Source of the DNA: Brienomyrus brachyistius
Taxonomy: Eukaryota > Chordata > Actinopteri > Osteoglossiformes > Mormyridae
Direction: 5' to 3'
Length of the DNA: 64,000 nucleotides
NCBI RefSeq assembly: GCF_023856365.1
Contig: NC_064540.1
Span: 13,789,191 to 13,853,190, forward strand
Shown here: positions 1-14,100 of the stretch, in pieces
Layout of the letters: each line of letters begins with the position of its first letter
Numbering within the stretch: the first letter of the stretch is position 1
Position numbers and translations under genes: made by a program
Notes under the pieces: generated by a model
The model's input: only the letters and a program-made list of their open reading frames with translations
Databases searched by the model: none
What the model was told of the DNA's origin: nothing

Positions 1-400
1 GAGCTGAACATCCTCCTGACAAGGGACTCTGCCAGACATTCCCAACAGACCCTCACTATATGCTTGGGCCTGCCAGACCTGGCCAACTTCCTCCCCCACG
101 AGTGGAGCCAACCCACTACCCTGTGGTGACTCACCTCAAGCTTACAGGACTTTACAGCATCTGCTGTTAATATCTTGGTGTCAGACACTACAGAACACCT
201 TCAGAGGTTGTGTGGAGTCCATGCCTTAATGGGTCCAAGCAATTTTGGTGACATGAGGGGGACCTACACAGTATTAGTGTCCCACCTAGTAGATATGCTG
301 GTTAAAATCAGGTGTCAGAACCTCAGACATCATTTCTTCAGTAATCTGTTACATAGTTTGTTCATTATTTCTATTTTATTTAGTCACTTGCAATTTTAAA
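1..400. repeat. Degenerate interspersed-repeat remnant
   Basis: No gene is supported here. The stretch at about 175-285 (a run of 'cagaacaccttcagagg', 'gtggagtccatgcc' and 'gggggacctacacag') resembles the 3' part of a high-copy fish transposable element that I recall only by its consensus, so the family is not named. The first 150 bases keep one interrupted open frame but match no protein I recognise. Short open frames here should not be taken as genes. Confidence 0.35.
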
Positions 401-3400
401 TTGCTTCTTTTTCTTAGGTTTTGTTTGCTGGCAGTCATGGCAGCTAACTCCCTTTAGGTGGCGCTGTGAGAAATGTGCTCCTGTAAAGTATTACAAGCCA
501 AACAAATACAGGGGCCTTTTCACTTGCAGACCATTTGTGGACCAGACTGAAGCTGACAAAGTACTGCGTGGTCTGGCACAGAGCCATTTCTTCATTAAAA
601 CCTTAATCAAACATGTGTTTGGCTTTGCCCACAGCCCCCTTTTAATGTATAGTGGAGCCGTTACTCTTGGCAGCTAGATCATGTGACCACCTGTTGGTAG
701 TTGGAACAAAAGCCTCAGGGTTACAAGCTGTTTATGCAGAGACTCAAACCTAATCCCCTTCACTCTACTTTGATTGACTTTTAGCCTCCCCAGGGTCAAT
801 TCAAAATGACATCTGCAAAGCATGGGAACAAAGGAAGCTTCCGGCCCAGAAAATAACACAACACCTTAGTGATCCCGTACCAGCTGACCAGAGCACCAAT
901 CTGCAGGGCTGTAGCTCCGCAGGTCATGCCTCTGTGCCTGTAGCTCACAAGGCATAACACTGCATTACCAATGGGAAGGTTGTGGGTTCAAATGTGCGAC
1001 AGCAAGTATAACTCTTTTTTTTTTTAATAATAATGTCACCTTTAAAGCTACTGAATGCCTCTTTTTTTAACCGCTGGCCATCTGACCCTCTAAAAGTCTT
1101 TGCACAACCCTGCTGACCACCTACATACACTACATGCAGGAATCCGGATGCAATACAGTATATAGACATTTATTATTTTTTTGGCAGTAAATCACAGTAA
1201 CATGAAAAATTGCATGCGGGTACACAAAGTCTGAAATGGGAACCAGGTTCCGGACCCTACCACAGTCAGAGTATCTTCTGAGGCTTCCTGTTCAGCTGGT
1301 CTTGTCGGAAGCTGGGTAAGGACATTCAGCCAAGATGCGTCTCCTTTTAGAATGCGAGCGGATATGTGGCTAGAGGCAATGTGAAGCTTTTTGGGGGGTT
1401 TTAACTGTTACTGATGCCAAGCAGAGTTTGCATGAGCACTGAAAATCCCCAAAAAGCAGCCACCGTGATAAGCTGCATTCTTCAGCTTCCTGGTAAAGTG
1501 CATCTTTTTCTGGGATCTCAGCCTAGTCACTGACATATCCATCTGCAGTCATTTTGAGTTGCTTTTCATAAGGCGAGCAATGCATTATGGGCTATAATAA
1601 GCCTGGGGAGCAAAGGCTCTTGTTTAAAAAGTTGATGTTATGTTACACGATGCAACCAGCTACCCATAAATTTGTGGCAAGGTTTCAAACTAGATTTTAA
1701 ATATAACAGGAAAACATGAAAAATAAACACTTCCATTAAATGTTTCTAATAAATACAACACGCAACACTGATTGTAAAATATAATCCTTGTGTAAGTAGC
1801 GAAATGGCCTAGTGGGAACGATTATTGTATTAAATGAAAATATTAGCATTCTGTAAAGCTTTGTGCCATGTGTTTCCCAGGACAAACTGCAGGCTAACTA
1901 TACACGTGGTTGCTTTTGCAGTTATATATGTAGTTAAAAGTGTGTAAATGGAACAAGATTATTGTCTGTGTTCTGAACACTTGTGTGGTAAAATCAGAAC
2001 AAGGGAGTTATATTTTCCGCAGACCATGATAAAAAAAGAGGTTTCTAGGTTAGAATTTTAATAAAAAAACAACTGCTGGATCCTGTATTAATGCACCATA
2101 ATTATGATATTCAAATTTTTATCCATGTTTCAATAACTGAGCCAGCTGGATTTTCGGGGCAAAATATGCACCAAGGGCATGCTTGTTTTCTGGAGGATAG
2201 GTGTCAAGATTGGGAGTACAGATATTTGTATTTCTCTGAGCAAATGTATCTCCCTTATCGACCAGCTTCTGCACTAAATGGCTGAGAATGTCACTGCTAT
2301 ATACAGGTACTGCTGCCACGGGGATCATATCTGTCATATCTGCCATCACTCACTTTCTTGCTGCCTTTGGATTTGCACAGGACTGGGAATGGATGTAAAT
2401 ATCCGTGACTCACTCACAGCATTTGCAAATGGCACGTTACTACAGCAACACTAATAAAGGAAAATAGCAGTAAAAAACTGCCTTATTGTCATACATCTGC
2501 TTTAGAGGTTGTAGGTTAATACATATTAGGAAGACACTTTGCTTATGTCATCTTTGAATCGTGTCCATTCTGCTATGAGAGCCCCTCTGGCGTAGGTCAT
2601 GTGATGTAATTGTTTCTGGAGTGCGAGGAAGTTGAGTGCTTAGCTGTCATCTTTGAAGGGCAAGCCAGATACATCAAAGCCACATGTGAAAAAGCTATGA
2701 ATGGCTCACGCATGTGCGTGTTTGGCGCATACGTTGATTACCTTACTGTTCCACATGGAAAAGATCATCTTTTGGGTCTCTTCTTGAAACCGCTGAGAGT
2801 TTAGTTAAAATATTTAAGAATATTTAAGAACTGCGTAGCTTACACAACCCACCATAAAATAACCTTAGAATCCATAAAGTCTAACTCCTAAAATTGAAGG
2901 CTCATTTTCTTAACAGTAAATTTACATATTTATAATTAATTACAGTTCCTCAAATGCTGACCTGTAATTTACATAACAATTGAGTTTCAGTGAGTGTGGA
3001 TCTTGATTCCTTTATCAAAAAATTGTTAACAAAATTTGTGTGCCTGTATGTGTGAATGCCACATAAATAGCTGAGTTATTTAATGGATATGTAATTCATC
3101 TCAGGAACAAACAATGTGGATGACTTCATGGAAATGCCCCATTTATGCAGAGAATCAATCACAAAGTCAATAGGAAAACATAGCCCAGACTTTTGCTTAC
3201 CTGGTCTTCTCAAATTAACACTGAATAACTGACGACTGAGGTTCAGTTAATCATTTAGTAACATTCTTTGGCCAAACTGCTTCTTTTCAAGTAAATGATG
3301 TAGGAAAGACAGCTGTAACAGCAGTCGGCATGATGCCACCAACCGTACCAAGCTCAGTAACTTACCTATTATATACCTGCAGCCTGTAGATTATGCTGTC

Positions 3401-4809
3401 ACATACTGTAGGTTATTAGGTTTTGTCCATTGGGCTTTTACTGTTCACATGCATGGATGGTATTTATAAAAGGAAAATTTATTTTGACCCTTAATACATG
3501 TGAAATGAGTACTGTTTACATTATAAAATGATAGCATGAAAGCATGAAAACACTGTTTAAAATATAAAACTTCCATTAAGAGGACCATGTTACTGTGTCT
3601 GAATATCATTATTTTAAATAAATCACTGCACTGCACCAAATGCTCGTTGTACTAAGCTGGTCTCATCTTAGTATCAGTCTTAAAGCTTAAAAAGCTAAAG
3701 ATTATCTTTCAAGACAAGATTATCATGACAAATGGCTGCATTTCTAAAGGAGTGCACAGCACCCTGGTTTTAAAGGGAAAAACTGTTATATTTTTTCAAT
3801 TCAAAATATGCATACATAAATCGACAGAACAGACAACAGAATTAGTAAGGAAGAGAAAAGACAAATTATACATTACGAAATGAAGCATTTACATTTTTTC
3901 TGAAGAACCATTTCATGTTGGTGTGTTTGTAGGCAGACAGGAAACAGAAAGGGCAAGAGTCCAGGTGACGTATGTCTCCGTGGTGAGAGCTGCACTGTCG
4001 GGGCTCGGCAGCCATAGGAGCTGTACATGTCAGCGGCCTAGACATCACTACAAACCTGACCGGCTCAGGAACCGGTGGAGCCCCCTGCTGACAGAAGCTG
4101 TACGGCTGACACTCCAGCCACGTTGATTACATGAGAGCGGTTTGCTGACTGCTAATGGGGCCAAGCCAGAAAGGTTGGTGGGGGGCAGGTGAGATTTGGC
4201 TGTTGCTCCCGGTAACAGAGACGAGGAAAATTGGTGTGGGCTGATTACAGCATTCCCATGCAACAAGACTAATAAAGGCTGCTGTAGGTTACCGCTGTGT
4301 CAAAATGAGGCATGGAGAATAGACTTTGCTTAGAAAGCAGATGGAAACTGCTTTCAGTCTGAGCTAAAGTGCCCTTAAGAATGTGTTTAAAATAATTTTT
4401 GGTTGTACTACAAAGCTGTAAGGTCTGGGCGTTTGCTCTAAAGCAGAGGATACAGAGTTTACACGTAAAGTTACACAGTCGGCTACCAAAAATCTCTAAA
4501 TATATCAGCACACAAAGATGACTATCTGTAAATATTTCACAGTGGGATGGACAATGACGACTGTTTTTGCCTGGAATTTTGAGAATGTCTGTTTCAGATT
4601 CTGTACCTCAAAACTTTGTGTCAACACTTCAAAAAAGCAACTTACTTTGACTTGCTTAGAAATATGTTCCTCTCACTATGTGCCAAGCAAAAATAAGTGG
4701 GCAAACCTGATCTAGATTATGACATGGTACGTAGTTCTGTGCCCCCTGCTAATTTGTTGCTAGGTATAAACAGCATATTTTTCGATTGTTCCAACACAGC
4801 AAACTTAGT
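401..4809. other. Intergenic 3' flank of ccdc3
   Basis: AT-rich DNA without a recognisable gene. It presumably includes the ccdc3 3' UTR next to 4810. A minus-strand AATAAA occurs at 3483-3478, about 1.3 kb past the stop codon, but it is only one of several candidates. A 75-codon minus-strand open frame at 2349-2119 matches no family I know. A SINE-like remnant lies at 930-1010. Confidence 0.6.
930..1010 (+). repeat. tRNA-derived SINE head, degenerate
   Basis: The stretch contains a box-A-like segment ('tgtagctcacaaggc') followed at 978-993 by a box-B-like 'ggttgtgggttcaaat', at tRNA-like spacing. A T-rich tail follows from 1014. This is the usual organisation of a tRNA-derived SINE. It does not fold as an intact tRNA gene. 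Confidence 0.4.
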
Positions 4810-5106
4810 TTAGTCCTTCAGCTTTTTAGTGAGGACCTTCTTGAGGGTTTTGTCTTGGTTGTGGGTGGTTTCCTGCTGGGGGTGGTGTTGATGGCCATTG
4901 TCTGCAACCTGGGGCTCGTGAATCTGCTTGAGGAGGTGCGTCTGCTCCTTTGTCTCACGCTTGGCTTGACGCAGCAACCGTTTCATGTTTTTCACCTTGT
5001 CTCTCAGGTGGTTGTTGGTCTTTTCCAGGAAACGCACCTTTTGTGAAAGTGTCTTCACCTTCTCCTCTTCCTCAAACAAGGCTTTCTGCACTGTCGAACA
5101 CATCAG
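4810..5106 (-). CDS. ccdc3: ccdc3 coding exon 3 (coiled coil, stop)
   Basis: 297 nt encode 98 residues and a TAA stop at 4812-4810. It opens with LMCSTVQKALFEEE, a CCDC3 signature, after the acceptor ACTACAG|C. Heptad-like spacing of Leu, Val and Met within a Lys/Glu/Arg-rich stretch supports the coiled coil. The last 40 residues are rich in Gln, His and Lys (QHHPQQ, KKVLTKKLKD) and do not align well with the mammalian tail. Confidence 0.92.
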   Translation of the reverse strand: MMCSTVQKALFEEEEKVKTLSQKVRFLEKTNNHLRDKVKNMKRLLRQAKRETKEQTHLLKQIHEPQVADNGHQHHPQQETTHNQDKTLKKVLTKKLKD

Positions 5107-8100
5107 CTGTAGTAGAGGACATACCATGAAAAAATGAAAGGAGAAACATCATCAGTAGGATTTGTTTACTGAATAAACATTTCACAGTTTAATTTCTCAG
5201 CTGTAATAAAAGATCTGACCATTTGGAGTAGCGATGGGATTCAAACCTATATGGAGGGTTAGTGAAACTGGAGATTTAAATTTATTTATTTAGAGGCCAC
5301 TTTTGTCCAAAGCGACATACAAGAGAAAACCAGAGAGCAGGACCAGAGAATTCAAAGAAATTGGGCTCAAGGGCTCATCTGTGAAATCGCTTTGTCCCAC
5401 AGATGTTATTATTAGAACAATTTTTTTTGATGAATGTTCCTTTGGTATTTTTAGCTTTTATTTTCTGTGTTATTTAGCTATTTGCTTTTGTTTTGATGAG
5501 CAATTCAGTTATGTATGCAGTGGTTCAGGGAATAACATGTTCTCTGGTTTATCAAAAAAGATGGCATGCCACGATAATTTTCTGGGTTGGGTATCAATAC
5601 AGCATAAATGTGAACAAACAAATATTTACCTATAGATTGTGATACTATTTTTTGACTGTACGTGACAACATTTTTCCATGAGTGTTAAAATTTTAGAAAA
5701 TTACATCGTATCACACAAGTTGTGTTAGAAACTTTAAAGCTGATGGAACTCATGTTAGAGTTGATATTAAGCTGTAGGAATTCCATGTCCACAGTCATTA
5801 GAGCTCTCAGATTTTATCCAGCCCTAAACTTCAAAAACTTGAATCAATAATTTTTCTAAATTCCCGATGACCAGATGCAGTTAGCATTTGCTCTAATGAT
5901 AGTGCAGGACTCTGAAAACGTCTTCTGAGATGCTAAGGTGTAGCACAAAAACTGTGTTATAGGATGTCCAGCTGTCAGAGTAAAACACGCAGAGCAGTCC
6001 AGTCATATGAACTGTAAGCATAAGACTGTCATCACCACAGCCATCACAACAGAGAGCTTTCATTCCATGCAGAACGTGATTGAAAACAGAACTTGCTCCT
6101 GGAGAAGATCGTCAATATGTGTTCATCTATACCAATGTGAAGAATGTCACAAAAGGAACCTTGTACTTGGTACGCTGATATAATTCCAAGGCTTTTAAAA
6201 GAGAGCTGGTGAAACAATGCATTTTTATACTGATTTAAAAATAAACATATGTCTAAAGAAATTTGTATCTGTTTATTTTATTGACATTCAGAAAACTGAA
6301 AAAAGTTATGTTACGAAACTAAGTATTTTATTAAATTCTAAAAATCCACAGAAAGATGGCCACCACCTCAAATTCACCAGGAGGACAGTGACTAACAGCT
6401 GGAACTGCAGTGACCAGTGAAGCATGGGAGGGGGGTAGTGAACTTCAATAAGAAACTAACCAAAATACAGGCATAATTCATTGGTTTGATGAGCTGTGAG
6501 TTACAGATTATTTATGATATCCACGAGGAATTTTTGATTCCGTAATTTAAAAAGGCTTATAACTTATAAACTTATATAACTTATAAATATGTCTTTCCCA
6601 AATCTTGTCCTAGGTGAAACCATTGGCAATATGCTGTGAGAAGATGTTGTCTGGGAAAATGTTTTACATTCCAGGTCTGCCGTGCATTGAAAATTCACGT
6701 CTCGGGGAATGGAGACCACACAACATGCCTGTCCAACTCTTTGGACCCACTGGATGCTGAACCTATGTCAGCTGCTTCCCATTAGCAATGGAATGGTCCA
6801 AATTATTCTGCTAAGCGGGAAGTTCAATTAACTTAATTTAAAGGTGAGAGAACTGAAACATGACTGTTGGAATGAAGATGTCTTTACGCATCAAGTGCAG
6901 ACTGAGTAGTGAAAATGAACCCACCAGAAGATTCAACGCTCGAAACTTTCTTACAGTGCATTAGGGTTGGGTTGGGGCAGTCCCCAAGCAGATGCAGATA
7001 CAGGGCTTGGCTGTGCGTAATCCAGTTTCACTGTAGCTTAACATTCAGCCTTTCAAATCGAGGCAATAATCCCACATGTTGGACAATGTGGCCATTAATA
7101 ATAATTGAAATTGGGGAGGGCACCTTACCCGGCTGTCCTCCTGAGCCTCCCATTCGGGGGTATAGGTGTGAACCTGGGTGCCGGCAGTACAGTTAGCAAA
7201 CTGGAAGAGGCTTGCGAAAATGCGGTGGTTCTCCGGTGTGTCTGGGAAGATGGGATCTTGGAAGTTCACGCCATGGGGCATGATGCTGAAGTTCTCATCC
7301 ATTCTGAGAAGAGGGCAGACAGGAGATTTCTCATGACCATCATTCAAATACTCAAATACTCATATTTCATTGTACTAAACGGCCGACCCAACCAGTTTTG
7401 GGGTCCTAAGCAAAATGATTTATGCTATTTGTCATCTTCCTGCCTGTTCTGACAAGCTGGTCAGATGGGAGCGTCTCCTGGTGGCCTGGCCCTAAGCAGC
7501 TACTCAGCTGGCTTATGCCTCAGGCCGGCCCTGTTGTACGACAAAAACGTAATTCATAAGCAATCATGCAGGTTATACGTCATCAGCAATGTGAATAATT
7601 ATCTCTGACCATTTATCTATGAATCCCTGAAATTATTTAATATACACCTTTAAGACCCAATTAAGCCCCCCCCCCCCCCCCCCCCCGATGTGATCAAAGA
7701 AAAAAACACTGTATCTTGCTATTTGAACAATCTGATAATTGAAAAATTGCCATGCTACCTTGGGTATTACTTTTAAACCATATTTTTTCATCTATCCACT
7801 TTCTGTATCTGCTGATCCTGTTCAGGGTTGCAGAGGGTCCAGAGTCTACAGGCGCAAGGCAGGGAACAACCCAGGATGGGGCACCAACCCATCACAGGGC
7901 ACAAGGCAGGGAACAACCCAGGATGGGGCACCAACCCATCACAGGGCACAAGGCAGGGAACAACCCATGATGGGGCACCAACCCATCACAGGGCACAAGG
8001 CAGGGAACAACCCAGGATGGGGCACCAACCCATCACAGGGCACAAGGCAGGGAACAACCCAGGATGGGGCACCAACCCATCACAGGGCACAAGGCAGGGA

Positions 8101-11100
8101 ACAACCCAGGATGGGGCACCAACCCATCACAGGGCACAAGGCAGGGAACAACCCAGGATGGGGCACCATCCCATCACAGGGCACAAGGCAGGGAACAACC
8201 CAGGATGGGGCACCAACCCATCACAGGGCACAAGGCAGGGAACAACCCAGGATGGGGCACCAACCCATCACAGGGCACAAAGCAGGGAACAACCCAGGAT
8301 GGGGCACCAACCCATCACAGGGCACAAGGCAGGGAACAACCCAGGATGGGGCACCAACCCATCACAGGGCACAAGGCAGGGAACAACCCAGGATGGGGCA
8401 CCAACCCATCACAGGGCACAAGGCAGGGAACAACCCAGGATGGGGCACCAACCCATCACAGGGCACAAGGCAGGGAACAACCCAGGATGGGGCACCAACC
8501 CATCACAGGGCACAAGGCAGGGAACAACCCAAGATGGGGCACCAACCCATCACAGGGCACAAGGCAGTATCTACCGTACCATACTCTACCATACCGTACT
8601 CTACCATACCGTATGCTACCATACCGTACGTATATCATACTCTACCATACCGTACTCTACCATACCATACTCTACCATACTGTACTCCTTTGCCTTACAA
8701 AATTATGCCTATATGCTACCATTATCCAATATCCATTTCAAAATCAGTCAACTGGAGATTTTCGTGTTGTTTGTCCTTTATGAGTTCCCAGGCAAAGAGT
8801 TAAGAAACATATCAGGTCCATCACTCACAACCTTCTTCATGTTGGCTTTAGATGCTTGGGTACGTGTGAAAACCTTCAATGCAGAATTAAATGAAGGAGG
8901 TCACTTATGGAAGTTGGGGTGGGGCGTTGCAGAGCAGAAGAAATATTGATGTAAATCATAAGCTTTGCCAGTTCAGTTTTGATCTTGTAAGACAGCAATT
9001 AGATATCGGGCTACGTTATAACCAGATTTTAGTGGAATTTCATTGAATTGACAATGTTTTGAATTGACTTAGCAATAAATGTATAATTTTCCATTTTGAA
9101 AACAGAATATGTTGAAGGAAAACTATAGAAAGTGCTTTAAATAAGCCTGAAAAATACAAATATGTCTGCACAACAAACATTGTGTCTTGTATTTATACTT
9201 CTGGACATGTATAGCTTACTCTCTGAAACTGCAGGAGCAGAACACTCTACTAAGTCTCTGAAGTCTCAAAATTTTTTGTATATGAGAGATTTTTTCGCAA
9301 ATTTTTTTTTCAGCAGCATTTTGGTGTATTGTCATAGTTATAATTTAAGGATATGAATCAATATTTATTAGCTTTTATATTTTTATTTAAGTCGATTAAA
9401 TTGTATCATGGCCTTAACAATTGATGCATGGATTTGAATTCATGAATTGTTTCACGTAAATAATAATGGAACAACCATGGCAGCGATCAAACCAAGCCCT
9501 GTAGATTGGGCTCTTTCAGTGCCTGTTGCAGGCTTCCCTGTGGAATCTGTGATACCTCAGTTTTTCCCCATTTTGCTCCATCAGAATGCTGAAGTGGTCA
9601 GTCTGTTTTGTTTGCTTAAAATCTCCAGTCACGGAAGGTGGAGGAAGGGCTCTGTCGGCTAACAATGGCAAAACCTTTACTTGTCACTAATTATCTTCTG
9701 TGAAATATCCAGATTTTCCGATGACGGATTAGTGGGTTGGGTGATGCTCTCTGCATATGACAGGCTGTTGCAGTGAGATCATGTAGGTAAGGAAAATACC
9801 CTTGAGATATGCACTAGGGAAGATATTTCAGGTCACCCGGATGTCCTTTGTCACAATTGTGCCAGCAAGAGATGTGTGGCTTTTGGAAGTCGGGGGAGCG
9901 CAGCGATGGGTGTTGCGTGTAAAGCACATGTTTATCCCCCTGCTATCCAGAGTCGCGCTCCCACAGCATTTTCTGCCAGAGGCTTAACACACGATTATGT
10001 TCTTTTCATGGAAAAACAATGAAAAGCAACATCAACAGAGCCTCATCTGACCGAGTACGTTCAAGGCAGTCAACTACGGTGCTGGAATGCAAACAGGAGC
10101 GTTTAAGGGTGCTGAGGAATAAGCGTGTGAGCAAAGAGGGAGGTACTGCATAACTGGGTTCTTCGTTTACAATGGTGACATGTTGCTGACACCAGCAATA
10201 ATGTATTTTTTATCATCCATCCATCTTCAGTACCACTTCAATGCTTGCTTAATTATTTGTGGTGGTTACTTTGCAGGTCCAGTGAACATGCAGACAGAAG
10301 GAAGCCATTATCATTAACTATCATTTATTAGATGCCTTGTGCTAAACTGTGCACACATGAACATGTGAGTCATTCTGTGGCTTTCGGCTCCAGCTATGGT
10401 CCCTGTTATTCAGTGCAGACCGGTCCCTCCAAAAGTAATACATAGAAAACTCAAGCCAAACTGCTAATTAGATGCAGATGCTGAGCGCAGAGAGAAAATG
10501 TTGCGTCCCCGCATGCACTGCTTTTATTTCAGTATGTTCAAGCAGCCTCCTTAGATCCTACTGTGTCCTACAGTTTTTATGTTTTGTAACTAAAATCCAA
10601 AGCATATCTTCCCCAAGTATGAGCAAAATTTTAATTTCTGCAAAACAGAAACCAGTCAAGTAAGAAAAAATTGAATGACATCAATTTGAATTTATAAATC
10701 AATTTTTATAAACAAAATCCTGACATATCTTCTCAAATATGTGATTTTACATTTATAGTTTTACATTAGTCACTAAATAAGCTTATCTCAATTTTATTTC
10801 AATATTGTTGAAGATGTGATTTTGGGTTTCACTTTCCTAAGATTGTTGCCACTTCTCCCAGTAACTCATGTGATGTACCAGTATACGTGGTACTGCAGAG
10901 AACATTCAAAGGCGAAGCATACTGGGGACTTCTTCTTTGTTCTGAGCACTGACTGGTTTCCAGAGTGTTCTCAGATCTTGCTCAATCAGAATTCCCAGCT
11001 TTCTAATCAGAATTAGTTCCAAAACTCTTGCCCCGTCTGTGATGAAAACGCAAGAACTCCCCAGGCAAACTTAAGTGTTGACACAAACGTTGTTTGGACA

Positions 11101-14100
11101 AAGACATATTGTTTCACTTAACGTCTAAATTCAGCTTTTTATATCTGAGGATTTCACTCAAACTGGAACCAGCTGCCCGATTGGTTCATCGTTCCATAGT
11201 ATGTGCGCAAGCCTCAACCTGAACCATCCTAAAGACTTGCCAGTTTAAGCGTGCAGACTTCAGACTGGATTACTACTCCATGACCTTAGTGTTCTGACTA
11301 CATGAGAAGTATGTGTGTGTCTGTATCCCCAGGACCAGAACGAGTGAAAGAAGATGAATGGATGATGTAGGTGTACCAGCTGAGTAACATTGATTCTGTC
11401 TTAAAAGTCACGTTGAGACTACTGGACTGCAGAATAATCAGTTATCAATCAATTAAAGCAATTAGACCTAGAATCTGTGAAAATCACACATGTGATTGTA
11501 CTATAGTAATGTTTATCTTGCAATAAAAATACTTAATGGAAGAAAATAATTGTCTTTTGTACAAGAAATCTCTTGGCTTTTTCCCCAGGGAAAACATCTA
11601 CACATTCGCACATTTTCAAAGAATATATCAAAATAATTCTTTAATAAACTATTGACAAATGGTGAATAATGGCATCTTCTCACACTGTGGCTGTGCTCTT
11701 TGGCAAGCACACTGCCACAGGAAACCGTAACTGCCAGTTCTTCTGCTTCTTACTCAGTAAGTTACGAGAGATATCAGTACATTCTTCCCTAACACATTCA
11801 TCAGCACTCAGTAAATTCTCTAGAGTATTCTGCAGGACAGTGTTTCTCAACCTAGTCTTCAGGGAGCCAGGGAGTCCAAATTCTTGCTCCCTCCCAGCTC
11901 CTATCACAACCGAACCGAACAGTTTACAAGACTGAGTATCTGGTGCAGGTACGAGCGAGAAGGGAGCAAAAGTGTGGACTGTCTGGGGTCCCCAAGGACC
12001 GGGTGGAGAAACCCCGGTGTGAGAGAATGTTCTATGTTATCTACAGTCAGGAAACCCATGGTTACTCCTAGGCTGCCCCTTGCACCATCTTGTTCCATGC
12101 CTTGATTTTTCCTGAGCACCCTCAGCAAATTTAAGACAAATTAAAGACATTGTCACATGTTCTTTGCCTCCCCCGTCAGACATCCTTGTCAGGACAGACA
12201 TACAGAATACAGTCTCTAACAACATGCGTCCAGCGAAACGAGAGACCTCGCAAGCATCTGCCCACTGCTACAGAAAACTCCCCTGACAGTCTGTACATAC
12301 AGACATTATTGCTCTTGGCTCTGCGGCACCTTGTCGAGTTCTGTGAGGAAATGGATATTAATGACGAAGAACAATGCCTGTGAAAGGCCAACATGAAACC
12401 AGGCGTTTATATTTGCATTGTGAAACAGTGAAAATCTGAGAAAACCTACTTTCTCAAACGCAGTGCTCTGCATGCAGGATTTTAAAAGGAGCTCATTAGT
12501 GATTCAGCCATAGATGCTGCCTGTTACTGCCCTCCAAGCTCAAAGGACTGGGCTTTCCTACTGATGGAGTGATGGGCACACTGATCTAACAGTGGACTCC
12601 TACCCTGAAGTTTTCCCTTTGTCAAGCTAAATTGCTTTTTTTGCATGCTTGTGTTTGCATCGCCCTGCTGCAAATCATGCATGATTATAAGGAAAGATCT
12701 AGAGGTGTAAACCTGTCTTCTGAAACATTCCACAATGCAAGCAACACCTGCTTCAGAAACAGATTTTTCATGTCCTACTAACATGTCACACCACTACATA
12801 CAGTATTTGCCTCCTAAAGGTTGCTGCACAAACTCTTAGTAGCAGTTAGTCTGTCCAGATGTTACTTTAATATTAGCAGTACAAAGGGAATCTAATCTTC
12901 TTAAGCCTTTGCTTTAAAAGCTGCTCCAATTTTATAATAGGCTCAGTAACAGCACCTGGTTCAGGGGACTGCATAACTTTCCAAAATTACATCTACTATA
13001 AAACTGAGGCAGTATATCACTGTTTATCACCTAAGTACTCTATCTGAAAGCAAACTTGTTTTAAAATTGTAGATTGTACATTGTAGAAGCATATGCATAT
13101 ACTACAGGTAACGTGTAAAATATGGTATTACAGTTTTGGAGCTTCAATGGCGAATTAAGAGTGTGGGGTGCAGAGTAGCTAAGAGGGGCAGGTCGTCACG
13201 TTCGAATCCTTTTTGACAATGGTGAACTGCCGATGTAGACAATTAAGCTACGGTATGAACCGCAAAGCTGAAATAAACGGAACAGGAACAAGAACAATAG
13301 AAGCCCTTAATATGTGCTAAATAATTTAATCTGACACTAAAATAAGATTCTAAATCTTCAAGACAAAACCGTTCTGGTTACATCTGACCTTTTCTGTACA
13401 CTTCTGGTTCCAGAAAAGAAGATGGACTTTCTATTTGACTAAATATATCCAGCTGGCCATATAAGTGAAATAAAAATGATATTTGACACAAACATGCAAT
13501 CTGTCATCCTCAATCGCCCAGTAATAAACTGCACATAATTGCTGAGTCTGCTAAAATACACGTTCGCGAGGCGGTGGGGGAGGGAACAGCTAAAACATTA
13601 CATTCTGGCGCAGTTGCCATGGAACACAAAACCTGAGCACCCTGGAAACATGAGCCATCTACCCCCCGATCCCTTCCAGAAAGCTCCACTTAGCGCACAC
13701 ATACTCAGAGGCACGCACGTCCCACCTGATGCAGGATGCACGTCCACTCACAGCTGGGCTAAACTTGGTCTTATAAACAGCTTAAGAAATCTAATAAATA
13801 AATATATAAATGAATGAATTAATGAATAGGCTACATAAATAAACAGAACAAATGGCTAATGAATCACTCAAGTATTCCTCTGTCCTCAGGTATCGGACCA
13901 ACTACAGAAATCAATATCAATGTTGATGAATGATCGATGACGTTCATGCCTGGGCTCCGCATTACTGCGAATCACACCCCAGCTCAAATATTTCAGCCAC
14001 ATACAACCACATAATATCTACTGAATGCTGAAGCGTCCGTCAATGACACCATCAAAAAGCTTAACTTTTAAAAGAAATTCTTTGAAGGAAAGATAAATCA

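Noticed and set aside
978..993. Possible tRNA gene
   Set aside because: Box-B-like sequence is present but the acceptor and anticodon stems do not pair. A SINE remnant explains it.
2119..2349. 75-codon minus-strand open frame
   Set aside because: Opens with MADMTDM and has a mixed composition, but I recognise no family and see no splice signals or repeats that support it. Kept only as a note.
7739..8949. Long plus-strand open frames (up to 373 codons) over the 47-bp array
   Set aside because: All three frames are open only because the repeat unit lacks stops and 47 is not a multiple of 3. There is no domain, no splice context and the strand is antisense to ccdc3.
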